From Sphingomonadaceae bacterium 3R27E2-A (GTDB taxonomy: Bacteria; Pseudomonadota; Alphaproteobacteria; Sphingomonadales; Sphingomonadaceae), in the NCBI GenBank assembly GCA_005503165.1, contig SCNT01000023.1, forward strand, positions 1 through 64,000: a stretch of 64,000 nt of DNA, given 5' to 3'. The stretch's first letter is position 1. Each line of letters opens with the position of its first letter. The position numbers were made by a program, and so were the translations under genes. Under the pieces are notes generated by a model. The model saw nothing but the letters and a program-made list of their open reading frames with translations, had not been told where the DNA came from and made no database searches. Positions 1 to 9,130 of this stretch are shown piece after piece.

Positions 1-202
1 CCTCCCCCCGCCCCGCCTCCCGCAAAAACCCTTGCCCAACAAATGCCGCTGTGCTTCGACCTTGAAACAGCCGCGCGCGGTCTGGCGGCCGCTGTTCTCG
101 ACACATGGGGCGCGGAGGGATCGGCTTTCCTACCCCTTTCGCAGTTGCAGCATTTCGGCTAATCGGGCCGCCGATCCTGTTTCCCCTACGGAGTCTTTTG
201 CC

Positions 203-1390
203 ATGACCGCCACCGATCCCGTTGTTTTCCTCTCCTATGCTCGCACGCCGATGGGCGGCATGCAGGGCGCCTTGTCGGACGCGAGCGCGACCGATCTCGG
301 TGCGACCGCGGTCAAGGCGGCGGTCGAGCGCGCTGGCGTTTCAGGCGACGATATCGAGCGTATCTATATGGGCTGTGTGCTCCCGGCCGGGCTCGGCCAG
401 GCGCCGGCGCGCCAGGCCGCGATCAAGGCCGGCCTGCCCAAGTCGGTGCAGGCAACGACCGTCAACAAGGTGTGCGGCTCGGGCATGCAGACGGTGATTA
501 TGGGCGCCGAAGCGCTCGCCGCGGGCAGCATCGACCTGGTCGTCGCCGGCGGTATGGAGTCGATGACCAACGCGCCCTACCTGCTGAAAAAGCATCGCTC
601 GGGCGCGCGGATTGGGCACGACACCGCCTATGACCATATGTTTCTCGACGGGCTGGAAGACGCCTATGAGGCCGGCCGTGCGATGGGCACTTTCGCGCAG
701 GATACCGCCGACGCCTATCAGCTCAGCCGCCAGGCGCAGGACGATTATACGCTCGAATCGCTGAGCCGCGCCAAGGCCGCGATCGCCGACGGCGCCTTCG
801 CGGCCGAGATCGCGCCGGTGACCATCGCGGGTCGCAAGGGCGACGTCGTCGTCGACACCGACGAAGCGCCGGGCAAGGCAATGCCCGACAAGATCCCGAC
901 GCTCAAGCCCGCCTTTGCCAAGGACGGCACGATCACCGCCGCGACCAGCAGCTCGATCTCCGACGGCGCCGCCGCGGTGGTGCTGACGCGCCAGTCGGTC
1001 GCCGACGCCAGGGGCGCCAAGCCCGTCGCGCGCCTCGTCGCGCACGCCGCGCATGCGCAGGAGCCCAAGGATTTCACCGTCGCCCCGGTCGGCGCGATCA
1101 ACAAATTGCTCGCCAAGACCGGCTGGTCTATCGGCGACGTCGACCTGTTCGAGGTCAATGAAGCGTTCGCGTGCGTAGCGATGTTCGCGATGCACGACCT
1201 CGGCATCCCGCGCGAGAAGATCAACGTCCATGGCGGCGCGACCGCGCTCGGCCATCCGATCGGCGCCAGCGGCACGCGCATCATCACGACGCTGATTGCC
1301 GCGCTCCAGCGCCACGGCAAAACGCGCGGCATCGCAAGCCTGTGTATCGGCGGCGGCGAAGCGACCGCGGTGGCGATCGAACTCGTCTGA
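203..1390 (+). CDS. Acetyl-CoA acetyltransferase (thiolase)
   Basis: Thiolase II family enzyme of 395 residues, the usual length, which condenses or cleaves acetyl-CoA units in the cytoplasm. Visible catalytic signatures are Cys91 in VNKVCGSGM, His351 in ALGHPIGASG and Cys381 in SLCIGGGEA. I chose ATG 203 because it follows a GGAG-type site and begins exactly where thiolase homology starts (TDPVVFLSYARTPMG). The open frame runs back to position 32, but those 57 residues look like translated leader. It stands alone on this strand. Biosynthetic (phaA/atoB-like) and degradative roles cannot be separated from sequence alone. Confidence 0.93.
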   Translation: MTATDPVVFLSYARTPMGGMQGALSDASATDLGATAVKAAVERAGVSGDDIERIYMGCVLPAGLGQAPARQAAIKAGLPKSVQATTVNKVCGSGMQTVIMGAEALAAGSIDLVVAGGMESMTNAPYLLKKHRSGARIGHDTAYDHMFLDGLEDAYEAGRAMGTFAQDTADAYQLSRQAQDDYTLESLSRAKAAIADGAFAAEIAPVTIAGRKGDVVVDTDEAPGKAMPDKIPTLKPAFAKDGTITAATSSSISDGAAAVVLTRQSVADARGAKPVARLVAHAAHAQEPKDFTVAPVGAINKLLAKTGWSIGDVDLFEVNEAFACVAMFAMHDLGIPREKINVHGGATALGHPIGASGTRIITTLIAALQRHGKTRGIASLCIGGGEATAVAIELV

Positions 1391-1585
1391 TTACGCTTTT
1401 CGGCGAAAGTTCCGGGGCGTCGTCGCAAGACGGCGCCCTTTCGTCGTTAGGGTACGACAAATTGCGACACTAATGTCCTGAAAATAAACGTCGCGTTCCG
1501 GAACAATTCAAAACGACTCGCGTAGATCACTACTTGTCATCGGGCAGATCCCCCTCCCCCTGACGGATGAACAAGGAATGGCACA

Positions 1586-2065
1586 ATGAAGAAGACCAAA
1601 TTTCTCACCGCCGGCCTGATCGCCGCGATGATGGTTCCTGCAACCATGCCCGTCGCCGCGCAGGCCCAGACCCGCGAAATCCGCAAGGATCGCCAGGAAG
1701 TCCGCGAAGAGCGGCGCGAACTGCGCGATGCGAAACGTTATGGCGACCGCGGCGACGTCCGCGAGGAGCGCCGCGAACTGCGCGACGCGAAGGGCGATCT
1801 GCGCGACAGCAAGCGCGACTGGCGCCGCGACACGCGCTACCAGAATTACCGCGCGCCCTTCCGCTATCAACAATTCCGGGTCGGCGCGACGCTCCGTTCG
1901 AACTATTACGCGCCCGGCTATCGCCCGACCTGGGACAGCCGCTGGGGCGTGCCGCGCGCGGGCCGCAACCTGGTGTATGTCCGCCATTATAACGACCTGC
2001 TGCTCGTGAACGAACGCAACGGCCGGGTCGTGAAGGTCTACCGCAACCACTTCCGCTGGCGCTGA
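1586..2065 (+). CDS. RcnB-like secreted basic protein
   Basis: 159-residue exported protein. A signal peptide covers about residues 1-28 (basic start, hydrophobic core, cleavage near AQAQ). Residues 30-80 form a highly charged Arg/Glu/Asp helix with two near-identical blocks reading EERRELRDAK. The C-terminal 70 residues (YRPTWDSRWG, LVYVRHYNDLLLV) resemble the RcnB/YohN fold. In E. coli RcnB is a periplasmic protein linked to nickel/cobalt homeostasis; that role is only inferred here. AAGGAA precedes the ATG at suitable spacing and a strong terminator follows, so the gene is monocistronic. Confidence 0.75.
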   Translation: MKKTKFLTAGLIAAMMVPATMPVAAQAQTREIRKDRQEVREERRELRDAKRYGDRGDVREERRELRDAKGDLRDSKRDWRRDTRYQNYRAPFRYQQFRVGATLRSNYYAPGYRPTWDSRWGVPRAGRNLVYVRHYNDLLLVNERNGRVVKVYRNHFRWR

Positions 2066-2082
2066 ACCGGCGGGTCATGGGG

Positions 2083-2113
2083 AGGGCCGGACGGGCGACC
2101 GTCCGGCCCTTTT
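2083..2113 (+). terminator. Rho-independent terminator after the RcnB-like gene
   Basis: Perfect 12-base-pair GC-rich stem (AGGGCCGGACGG with CCGTCCGGCCCT) closing a GCGA tetraloop and followed by four T residues, 17 bases after the stop codon. Confidence 0.9.
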
Positions 2114-2165
2114 CTGTGGGTTTTTGAAAAGACCGCTTCCGGGCGAAACACGACATTTATAGCAT

Positions 2166-2268
2166 CGTCATCCTGAACTTGTTTCAGGATCCATGGTCTG
2201 CCGTTCCCTTCAGCGCCGCCTTATATTCGAGCGCGGGCCATGGATGCTGAAACAAGTTCAGCATGACG
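2166..2268. repeat. Palindromic intergenic repeat, copy 1
   Basis: Imperfect inverted repeat with 31-base arms at 2166-2196 and 2238-2268. The left arm begins CGTCATCCTGAACTTG and the right arm ends CAAGTTCAGCATGACG; a roughly 40-base spacer separates them. A second copy of the same family lies at 25825-25927 with nearly identical arms and an unrelated spacer. It sits between convergent genes. This is a small non-coding palindrome of the REP/MITE kind. Confidence 0.85.
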
Positions 2269-2325
2269 AGCTTTGAGAGGCAGCTCCCCACCCCGGAACG
2301 GCCATTGCTCCAGGATTTCGCGGCA

Positions 2326-3453
2326 CTAAGCGGCCCCGTGATACCACCACACCCCGTCACGGTCCTCGCGTTTGATCCGCCCCTCGACCTCGAGCCGCTT
2401 CAGATGCGCGAGGGCCTCGCCGGTCGCCATGCCCAGTTGCTCCGGCCCGATCGTCCGGTTGAACAGCAGGGGAAAGCTGTCGACCGCGCGCATCGGCGCC
2501 TTGGCGATCGCTTCGGACAGGTTGTAGAGCCGCATGCGATGCTCGTCGCGGAGCGCCATGAGGCGGACGTGGAGCCCCTTGAACGGCTGGCCGTGCGCGG
2601 GGCAGGTGATCACGTCGGCGGGCACGGTCGCGATCAGCTTGTCGATCGACGCGAGCCATTCGCCCAAGGGGTCGGCGTCGGGTTCGGTGATGTTGACCGA
2701 CACGTTCGAGCTGATTCGCGGCAGCACCTGGTCGCCCGACACCAGCACGCCCTCGCGCTCGTTCCACAGGCACGCATGTTCGGGGCTGTGCCCCGACCCG
2801 ACGACGACGCGCCATTTATGCACGCCCATGTCGAGCACATCGCCGTCCTTTATCCGGCGATAGCTACGCGGCAGCGGGTACATCACCATCGCAAAGCGGC
2901 CCCAGCCACCGTTCCTCTGCGCCTCGATCTGCTCCTCCTCCCAGCCCGCGGCGCGCGACTGGACCAGCGCCTCTTCGGGCACCGTCTCGCCGGTGTCGCC
3001 GACGATCATCCGCGCGGTCAGCATCTCGCCGCGCGTCATCCACAGCTGGACGCCCTTCTTCTTCGCGATCCAGCCCGCGAGGCCGATATGGTCGGGGTGG
3101 AGGTGCGTGCCGATGACGCGGGTGACCGGCACATCCTTGAGCGCGCCCGCATAGAGCGCCTTCCATGCGTCCGAACAGATGGTCAGGCACACGCCGGTGT
3201 CGACCACCGCGACGCCATCATGGTCGTCCAATACCCAGCTGTTGATATGGCCGAGCGAGCCCGGCATCGGGATGCGCGCCCAGCTGATTCCCGGCGCAAT
3301 GCGGATCGTCTCGCCCGCCCCCGGCGCGGCGTCGCCCCAGGGATAGGTCAGCCCGGCGTGGCTCGTCGCGGTGAAGCTGTCGTCCTGCGTCAGCGAGGCG
3401 TCCGGCGAGCCGCTGGCTGCCGGGATGCCCTCGTCGTCGCTGACCGACGCCAC
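2326..3453 (-). CDS. MBL-fold metallo-hydrolase
   Basis: 375-residue metallo-beta-lactamase-fold hydrolase. The metal motif is HLHPDHIGL (His117, His119, Asp121, His122); further ligands are probably the His in GSGHSPEHA, the Asp in VSGDQVLP and the His in CPAHGQPF. About 80 C-terminal residues look like the winged-helix tail found in LACTB2/glyoxalase-II-like members. The start is GTG, three bases after the stop of the upstream trcR gene, suggesting co-transcription; no strong ribosome site is visible. The substrate is unknown (thioester, phosphodiester or lactone hydrolysis are all possible for the fold). Confidence 0.85.
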   Translation of the reverse strand: MASVSDDEGIPAASGSPDASLTQDDSFTATSHAGLTYPWGDAAPGAGETIRIAPGISWARIPMPGSLGHINSWVLDDHDGVAVVDTGVCLTICSDAWKALYAGALKDVPVTRVIGTHLHPDHIGLAGWIAKKKGVQLWMTRGEMLTARMIVGDTGETVPEEALVQSRAAGWEEEQIEAQRNGGWGRFAMVMYPLPRSYRRIKDGDVLDMGVHKWRVVVGSGHSPEHACLWNEREGVLVSGDQVLPRISSNVSVNITEPDADPLGEWLASIDKLIATVPADVITCPAHGQPFKGLHVRLMALRDEHRMRLYNLSEAIAKAPMRAVDSFPLLFNRTIGPEQLGMATGEALAHLKRLEVEGRIKREDRDGVWWYHGAA

Positions 3454-3456
3454 GCC

Positions 3457-4131
3457 TTACGCGGCCGTTTCGTCGTTCGCCGCTTCGGCGGCTTCCTCGG
3501 CGGCGCGCGCTTCGGCAGCGGCGGTGCGCTCGGCGCGCAGTTCCTCGAGCAGCGCCTCGCGGTCACCCTCGAAACGGCTGTCCTCGGGCGCCTTGATGCC
3601 GGCCTTCTTCGCCGCCTTGGCAACCAGCGCGTCGAGCTCGCGCTGCGAGCAGAGGCCGAGCGTCACCGGATCCTTGGGCACGATATTGGCGCTGTTCCAG
3701 TGGCTGCGATCGCGGATCGCGCCGATCGTGTTGCGCGTCGTGCCGATCAGCTTGCCGATCGCGCCGTCCGACACCTCGGGGTGGTTCTTGAGGATCCAGG
3801 CGATGCCGTCGGGCTTGTCCTGGCGCTTGCTGACGGGGGTGTAACGCGGGCCGCGGGTGCGGCGGATCGTATCCTGCGCCTGCTTGCTCATCTTGAGCTT
3901 GTAATTCGGGTCGTTCTGGCCCTTCTCGATCTCTTCCATCGACAGTTCGTGCGCGCGCACCGGGTCGCGGCCGGTATATTTGGTCGCCGCGGTCTCGTCG
4001 GCGATCGCCTGGACCTCGAGGATGTGGATGCCGCAATATTCGGCGATCTGGACGAAGGTGAGGCCGGTATTGTCGACCAGCCAGGCGGCGGTCGCGTGCG
4101 GCATCAACGGGGTGGCATCGGCATTGGCCAT
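3457..4131 (-). CDS. trcR: Cell-cycle transcriptional regulator TrcR (DUF1013)
   Basis: 224-residue DUF1013 protein, a family restricted to alphaproteobacteria and named TrcR for a cell-cycle transcriptional regulator. Typical stretches are MPHATAAWLVDNTGLTF near the start, YTGRDPVRAHELS and DGIAWILKNHPEVSD. The C-terminal ~50 residues are a charged, alanine-rich probable coiled coil. I start at ATG 4131 because GGAGAG lies just upstream and the family begins MANADATPLMP; the frame is open 19 codons further. The MBL-fold gene follows 3 bases later. Confidence 0.88.
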   Translation of the reverse strand: MANADATPLMPHATAAWLVDNTGLTFVQIAEYCGIHILEVQAIADETAATKYTGRDPVRAHELSMEEIEKGQNDPNYKLKMSKQAQDTIRRTRGPRYTPVSKRQDKPDGIAWILKNHPEVSDGAIGKLIGTTRNTIGAIRDRSHWNSANIVPKDPVTLGLCSQRELDALVAKAAKKAGIKAPEDSRFEGDREALLEELRAERTAAAEARAAEEAAEAANDETAA

Positions 4132-4160
4132 GACTGCTCTCCAAAAGCGCAAATAATAAG

Positions 4161-4182
4161 GGCCGCCCCTCGCGGGGCGGCC
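4161..4182 (-). terminator. GC-rich hairpin between the GFA gene and trcR
   Basis: Perfect 9-base-pair stem (GGCCGCCCC with GGGGCGGCC) and 4-base loop. Read on the minus strand it is followed by CTTATTATTT, so it may terminate the acyl-CoA synthetase/GFA transcript, or lie in the trcR leader 30 bases before its start. Confidence 0.55.
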
Positions 4183-4339
4183 GGACATTGGGTGGGGCTA
4201 TATGCCGGTTTCGAAAAAGGGGCAAGTGCGGGATACAGCGGCCGCTTAGCGGTGGGGGTTGCCGTGAGCCCTCCCCCCCTTGAGGGGAGAGAGAGAGCGG
4301 GTTCAGCCAATGTCCCTCCCGCCCGAAAACCGAAGCTCG

Positions 4340-4747
4340 TCAGAACCACATATCCCTCACGACGCGACCGTCGGGCGGCAGATCCTCGAAACTCTCGAGC
4401 CCTTCGAAATGATCGATCGGCAGGTCGGCGACCGCGTCGGGATCGGCCAGCCGGATGTTCACCGCCATGCGCCGCCGACCGTCCTCCTCAAGCCGCAGTC
4501 CGCGCCAGGCGAGCAAGCAGCCGCAGGTCGGGCAGAAATGGATTTCGAGCGCCGGGTCGGCCTTGCCGACGCGGGTAAAGGTGCGCGTCACGCCGTTGAG
4601 GACGATCCGCCCGCCCTCATAATCATAGGCCCAGAGCGCCCCGTAGCGACGGCAGAGCGTGCAGTTGCATGCGGTGACCGAGCCCGGATCACCGGTAAGC
4701 GCCCAGCCTGCCTCGCCGCAGAGGCAGCTGCCCTCGAGCGCGGTCAA
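4340..4747 (-). CDS. GFA-family zinc-binding protein
   Basis: 135-residue member of the GFA (glutathione-dependent formaldehyde-activating enzyme / CENP-V) family. Zinc cysteines are at CLC (8, 10), CNCTLC (27, 29, 32) and HFCPTCGC. Members are often annotated as S-hydroxymethylglutathione synthase, but most are of unproven function. The start appears to be TTG, overlapping the TGA of the upstream acyl-CoA synthetase as TTGA, which implies translational coupling. No better in-frame ATG precedes the first cysteine pair. Confidence 0.85.
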   Translation of the reverse strand: MTALEGSCLCGEAGWALTGDPGSVTACNCTLCRRYGALWAYDYEGGRIVLNGVTRTFTRVGKADPALEIHFCPTCGCLLAWRGLRLEEDGRRRMAVNIRLADPDAVADLPIDHFEGLESFEDLPPDGRVVRDMWF

Positions 4748-6300
4748 TTTACCATCCGCTCATAACCCTCCCAATAGGGGGCGCGGAGGTCCTTGCGCAG
4801 GATCTTGCCGCTGGCGTTGCGCGGCAGCGCCTCGATCACGTCGATGCTGCGCGGGCATTTGAAGGGCGCGATGCGCTCGCGGGTCCAGGCGATGATGTCG
4901 TCCGCATCGACGCTCATCCCGGGCCTGGGGACGACCACCGCCTTCACTGTCTCGCCCCATTTGGCATCGGGGATGCCGATCACCGCCACCTCCTGCACCG
5001 CCGGGTGCCCGAAGATCGCGCTCTCGACCTCGGCCGGATAGACATTCTCACCGCCCGAGATGATCATGTCCTTCACCCGGTCGTGGATATAGAGATAACC
5101 GTCGGCGTCGAGATAGCCCGCATCGCCGGTGTGGATCCAGCCGTCGGCGGTCATCGTCTTCGCCGTCGCCTCGGGCAGGTTCCAGTAACCGAGCATATTG
5201 TTCGACGAGCGGGTGACCACCTCGCCGACCTCGCCCACCGGCAGCTCCCGGCCGTCGTCGCCGAGGATGCGGATTTCGACGCCGGGGAGCGGCTTGCCCG
5301 CCGAGCGCATGCGCTGGTTGCCCTCGGGATCGTGATCCTCGGGCGGCAGCATGCAGATGGTGCCCGTCGTCTCGGTCATGCCATAGGCCTGAATGAAATC
5401 CGCGCCGAACATCTTGATGCACTGACGGAGCAGCTCGAGCGGGATCGGCGCGGCGCCGTAGAGGATATATTTGAGGCGGCCGAAATCGGTCTCGGCGCAG
5501 CGCGGATGCATCAGCAGCATCTGGAGCGCCGCGGGGACGATGAAGAAGCGCGTCACCCCATGGTGCTCGACCGCGTCGAACACGCCGTCGGGGTTGAACT
5601 CGGCGAGGATGACGCCGGGGAGCCCCGCGGCGAGCGCCATGATGCCGAGACCGGTTCCGCCGATATGCGCGCAAGGCATGGCGACGAGCACCGCCTCGTC
5701 ATCCTCCCATTCGGTATAAGGCATGTCGAGGTCGCTCGAATTGCGGCGCAGCGCGAAGAGGTTGCGGTTCGACAGCACCGCGCCCTTGGGATTGCCGGTC
5801 GTGCCCGAGGTGTAAAGCTGGAGCACCGCATCGTCGGGGCCGGCCGCATCGAAAGCCGCGCGCGGGGTAGCGGCGATCAGCGCGCGCGCCTCGCCATCGG
5901 TCAGGATTTTCGGGTCCTGCTCGAGCTTGTCTGCGAGCTGCTGCGACACGGCCTCGAACCCCGGGCCGGTGAAGAGCATCTTCGCCCCGGTGTCATTCAG
6001 AACATAGGCCCATTCGGTCGGCGACAGGCGCCAGCCGATCGGCGCCATCACGATGCCCGCGCGCGCGGCCCCGAAGAAGAGCTGGAAATAGAGGTCGCTG
6101 TTCTTGCCGATCCACGCGATGCGGTCGCCCTTCACGAGCCCCGCGTCGAACAGCGCGCTGGCGATCTTCGCGGTCAGTTCGTCCAGTTCGCCATAGGTGT
6201 AGACGCGGTCCTCCTCACGCAGCGCGATCCGGTCCGGCCGGTCGGCCGCCCAATGGGCGATGAACTCGTCGAAGGTCAGAAGGTCCGCCAGATCTTTCAT
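4744..6300 (-). CDS. Class I adenylate-forming acyl-CoA synthetase
   Basis: 518-residue ANL-superfamily enzyme that adenylates a carboxylic acid and transfers it to CoA. Motifs in order: AMP-binding loop YTSGTTGNPKGA (about 163-174), AYGMTETTG, HTGDAGYLDADGY, the hinge DRVKDMIISGGENVYP and the C-terminal catalytic-lysine motif PRNASGKILRKDL. ATG 6300 is preceded by GGGAGAG. It lies first in a two-gene unit with the GFA protein. Substrate chain length cannot be read from sequence; the general form fits long-chain or aromatic acid CoA ligases. Confidence 0.92.
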   Translation of the reverse strand: MKDLADLLTFDEFIAHWAADRPDRIALREEDRVYTYGELDELTAKIASALFDAGLVKGDRIAWIGKNSDLYFQLFFGAARAGIVMAPIGWRLSPTEWAYVLNDTGAKMLFTGPGFEAVSQQLADKLEQDPKILTDGEARALIAATPRAAFDAAGPDDAVLQLYTSGTTGNPKGAVLSNRNLFALRRNSSDLDMPYTEWEDDEAVLVAMPCAHIGGTGLGIMALAAGLPGVILAEFNPDGVFDAVEHHGVTRFFIVPAALQMLLMHPRCAETDFGRLKYILYGAAPIPLELLRQCIKMFGADFIQAYGMTETTGTICMLPPEDHDPEGNQRMRSAGKPLPGVEIRILGDDGRELPVGEVGEVVTRSSNNMLGYWNLPEATAKTMTADGWIHTGDAGYLDADGYLYIHDRVKDMIISGGENVYPAEVESAIFGHPAVQEVAVIGIPDAKWGETVKAVVVPRPGMSVDADDIIAWTRERIAPFKCPRSIDVIEALPRNASGKILRKDLRAPYWEGYERMVN

Positions 6301-6583
6301 TCAAAACTCTCCCGCATGCCGTTCGCGGCAATTCTCAAACCTGATAACAAACGCGCGGTCGGTTTGACAAGCGGCGCGCGCGCCGTGCTTCGCCGCGCAT
6401 CTTGGAGTCAGTTTGAAGTCCGGGCAATCCCGAGCGGCGGCCGGGCTTCGTCGAATGCTGTCGCGCATTCGGCGGGCGGCGATTGTGCCCGGAGCGCCGC
6501 AACTTATTGCGAGACTTGGGCAATCCCTCTATGGTGGATTATCGAAATAACACAGCCGGGCCGGGGCCCGTACGGAGATTCAT

Positions 6584-7804
6584 GTGATCAAGACCCGCTT
6601 GCCGATCCTGTTGCTCGCTTCGGCGCTGACGCTTCCGGCCGCCGCGCAGACGAACGGCGATTCCGAGATCGTCGTCACCGGCCGATCGCTGAAGGAAACC
6701 GCCGACGACCTGGCCGCGTGCCTCGCGCGCAACTGCCCGCCCGACGAGGATATCGCCGCCAGCCTCGCGCATGCCGAAAACCAGCTGCTGCAGGGCGATT
6801 ACAAGGATTCGCGGACCACCCTCCTCAAGTCGATCGGCCGCAACCGCAAGCATGGCGACAAATTTCCGGTCGAGGTGTCGGACCTGTTCCGCGCCAACAG
6901 CCGCGTCGCCGAACATGTGGGCGAAGCCAAAAATTTCCAGCTGTCGGTACTCGACATGCGCAACACGCTGAAGGCCGGACTGGGAGAGAAGGACCCGCGC
7001 GTGATGGTCGCGCAAATCGAGGTCGGCGACAGCCGCGCCAAGCTGGGTTTCCCCGACGAGGCCGAGCGCATCTATCAGGACGTCGAGAAGCAGGCGCTGG
7101 CCAACGGCCAGAACCGCGTCGCGATGTTCGCACGCGTGCGCCAGGCGTTGCTGGCCCAGACGCGCGCCGAAGCGTCGAACCTGGACAGCGACCGCAAGGA
7201 TGCGCGCAAATTGCTGGACGACATCATCAGCAACCCGCTGCCCGGCGCCGAGGAGTTTGCGATGGCGGCGCAGGTGATGCGTGCGCGCAACGACCGCAAA
7301 AAGGGCGATGCAAGTTCGACCGAGGCAATCCTGCGCGAATTCGCCGAGCGTGGCGGGACGACCCGGCCAGTGTTGTTGTTCAGCGAGCCGATCAAGCGCA
7401 TCGACCTGTCGCAGGACTTTGGCAACGAACAGCCGCCGGCCAATACGCTGCAAAGACTGACGGCGCTCAACAGTGTCGGCAAATGGGCCGATGTCGGCTT
7501 CTGGATCAACGCTGACGGGCGGGTCAGCGATGTCGAGGTGCTGCGCGCCGAAGGCACCAAGCAGTGGCTGAAACCGGTGTTCGACCAGATCAAGACCCGC
7601 GTCTACGCCCCGCTGCGCCGCAGCGACAATGATGCGAGCCCGGGCTTTTACATGATCGAGCGCTACACGTTGACCGCGCGCTGGACCGACGACGCGACGG
7701 GCACCAACATGCGCCGCCGCGAGGCGACGCCTCGCATCGAGCGGCTGGACATCACCCCGCATAACTACCAGCGTCCGGTCGTCGAAAGCGGGGCCACCGG
7801 CTGA
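6584..7804 (+). CDS. Secreted TPR-like protein with TonB-C-like end, paralogue 1
   Basis: 406-residue exported protein of unknown function. A signal peptide ends near residue 22 (LPAAAQ) and is followed by EIVVTGRSL, which resembles the segment after the signal peptide of sphingomonad TonB-dependent receptors. Residues ~40-250 are helical and TPR-like (SLAHAENQLL, RVAEHVGEAKNF, AKLGFPDEAERIYQDVEKQA). The last ~110 residues (GFWINADGRVSDVEVLR to [14 protein letters not shown]) look like a TonB C-terminal domain. The start is GTG after CGGAG. A close paralogue follows 72 bases downstream, clearly a tandem duplication. Confidence 0.75.
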   Translation: MIKTRLPILLLASALTLPAAAQTNGDSEIVVTGRSLKETADDLAACLARNCPPDEDIAASLAHAENQLLQGDYKDSRTTLLKSIGRNRKHGDKFPVEVSDLFRANSRVAEHVGEAKNFQLSVLDMRNTLKAGLGEKDPRVMVAQIEVGDSRAKLGFPDEAERIYQDVEKQALANGQNRVAMFARVRQALLAQTRAEASNLDSDRKDARKLLDDIISNPLPGAEEFAMAAQVMRARNDRKKGDASSTEAILREFAERGGTTRPVLLFSEPIKRIDLSQDFGNEQPPANTLQRLTALNSVGKWADVGFWINADGRVSDVEVLRAEGTKQWLKPVFDQIKTRVYAPLRRSDNDASPGFYMIERYTLTARWTDDATGTNMRRREATPRIERLDITPHNYQRPVVESGATG

Positions 7805-7876
7805 CCCGCATGGCTTGACGCTACGGCGCCTTCGTGAGACCTTTCGCGCTCAAAATAGCGTGAAGGGAGAAGGTTG

Positions 7877-9130
7877 ATGCTTCGCCTTGTTTTTCTCGCC
7901 CCGCTCGCCGCGACGCTCGGTGTCGCGCCAGCGCTTGCCGCCGATGGCGACGGCCCCATCATCGTCACCGCACAGCCTCTCGCCGAGACCGCCGCGGCGC
8001 TCGCGGCCTGCCTCGCGCGAAATTGCCCGCCCGACCAGGATATCGCGGCGACGCTCGCCCACGCCGAGAACCAGTTCGTCGCCGGCAGCTACAAGGCGGC
8101 GCGGACCACCCTGCTCAAATCGATCGACCGCAACGAGGCCCATGGCCGCGCCTTTCCTATCCCGGTTTCCGATCTGTACCGCGCCAACGGGCGCGTCGCC
8201 GAACATATCGGCGAGCCGCGCAGTTTCCAATCGTCGGTGCTCGAGATGCGCGACACGCTGCGCGAGGGGCTAGGCCGCGACGATCCGCGCGTGCTGGGCG
8301 CGCAGGTCGAGGTCGGCGACAGCCGTGCCAAGCTGGGTTTTCCCGCCGAGGCTGCACGCATCTATGCCGATGTGGAGAAGGAGGCGCTCGGCAAGGGCCA
8401 TAATCGCATCGCGATGTTTGCGCGGCTGCGGCAGGCGGTGCTTGCGCAGGTCGCCGCCGAGGACAGCAACCTCTCTGCCGAGCGCAAGCGCGCCCGCGCC
8501 ATGCTGGAGGCGATCGTCGCCGATCCGCTGCCCGGCACCGACGACCTGCGAATGGTGGCGCAGGTGTCGCTGACGCGGATGGACCGCAAGGCGGGCCGCG
8601 AGGAATCGACCGCGGCGCTGATGCGGCAATTCGCCGAGCAGGGCGGCGCCACCCGCCCGATCCTGATCGCCGCATCGCCGATCAAGTCGCCCGGCATCGA
8701 CACCGTCCGCAACGCCGCGAACCAGAGCCTGGCCGACAGCAGCACCAGCGCTGCTTTCCTCACCATCGCGTCGGGGGACACGTCGCGGCGGCTGGCGGCG
8801 TTGAACTCGATCGGCAAATGGGCCGACCTCGGCTTCTGGGTGACGCCGTCGGGAAAGGTATCCGAAGTCGAGGTTCTGCGATCGAGCGGTGGGACAGGCT
8901 GGCTCGCCCCGGTCGTCGCGCATCTGGAGGGCCGCGTCTATGCACCGCTGAAAGCCAACACGGACGGGGTGAATCCGGGCTTCTACATGATCGAGCGCTA
9001 TTCGCTGACCGCCCGCTGGACCGACGATGCGACGGGCACCAACATGCGGCGGCGCGAGTTCACACCGCGGATCGAGCGGCTGGACATCACACCCGAAAAT
9101 TATGGACGGCCGATGACCGACGGCGCCTAA
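7877..9130 (+). CDS. Secreted TPR-like protein with TonB-C-like end, paralogue 2
   Basis: 417 residues, by eye about two thirds identical to the preceding gene, with the same architecture: signal peptide (ends near PALAADG), [11 protein letters not shown] after the cleavage site, TPR-like middle and a TonB-C-like C-terminus ([28 protein letters not shown]). It has an extra ~18 residues before the TonB-C part. ATG 7877 is preferred over the TTG one codon earlier because GGGAGA lies six bases upstream. Its stop overlaps the stop of the convergent methyltransferase gene. Function unknown. Confidence 0.75.
   Translation: MLRLVFLAPLAATLGVAPALAADGDGPIIVTAQPLAETAAALAACLARNCPPDQDIAATLAHAENQFVAGSYKAARTTLLKSIDRNEAHGRAFPIPVSDLYRANGRVAEHIGEPRSFQSSVLEMRDTLREGLGRDDPRVLGAQVEVGDSRAKLGFPAEAARIYADVEKEALGKGHNRIAMFARLRQAVLAQVAAEDSNLSAERKRARAMLEAIVADPLPGTDDLRMVAQVSLTRMDRKAGREESTAALMRQFAEQGGATRPILIAASPIKSPGIDTVRNAANQSLADSSTSAAFLTIASGDTSRRLAALNSIGKWADLGFWVTPSGKVSEVEVLRSSGGTGWLAPVVAHLEGRVYAPLKANTDGVNPGFYMIERYSLTARWTDDATGTNMRRREFTPRIERLDITPENYGRPMTDGA

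Noticed and set aside
32-202. 57-codon N-terminal extension of the thiolase frame
   Set aside because: No family homology, and a good ribosome site precedes the ATG at 203 where conserved sequence begins.
2263-4578. 771-codon open frame on the plus strand
   Set aside because: Antisense to the MBL-fold and trcR genes, which are clearly real; its Arg/Ala/His-rich composition is typical of GC-rich shadow frames.
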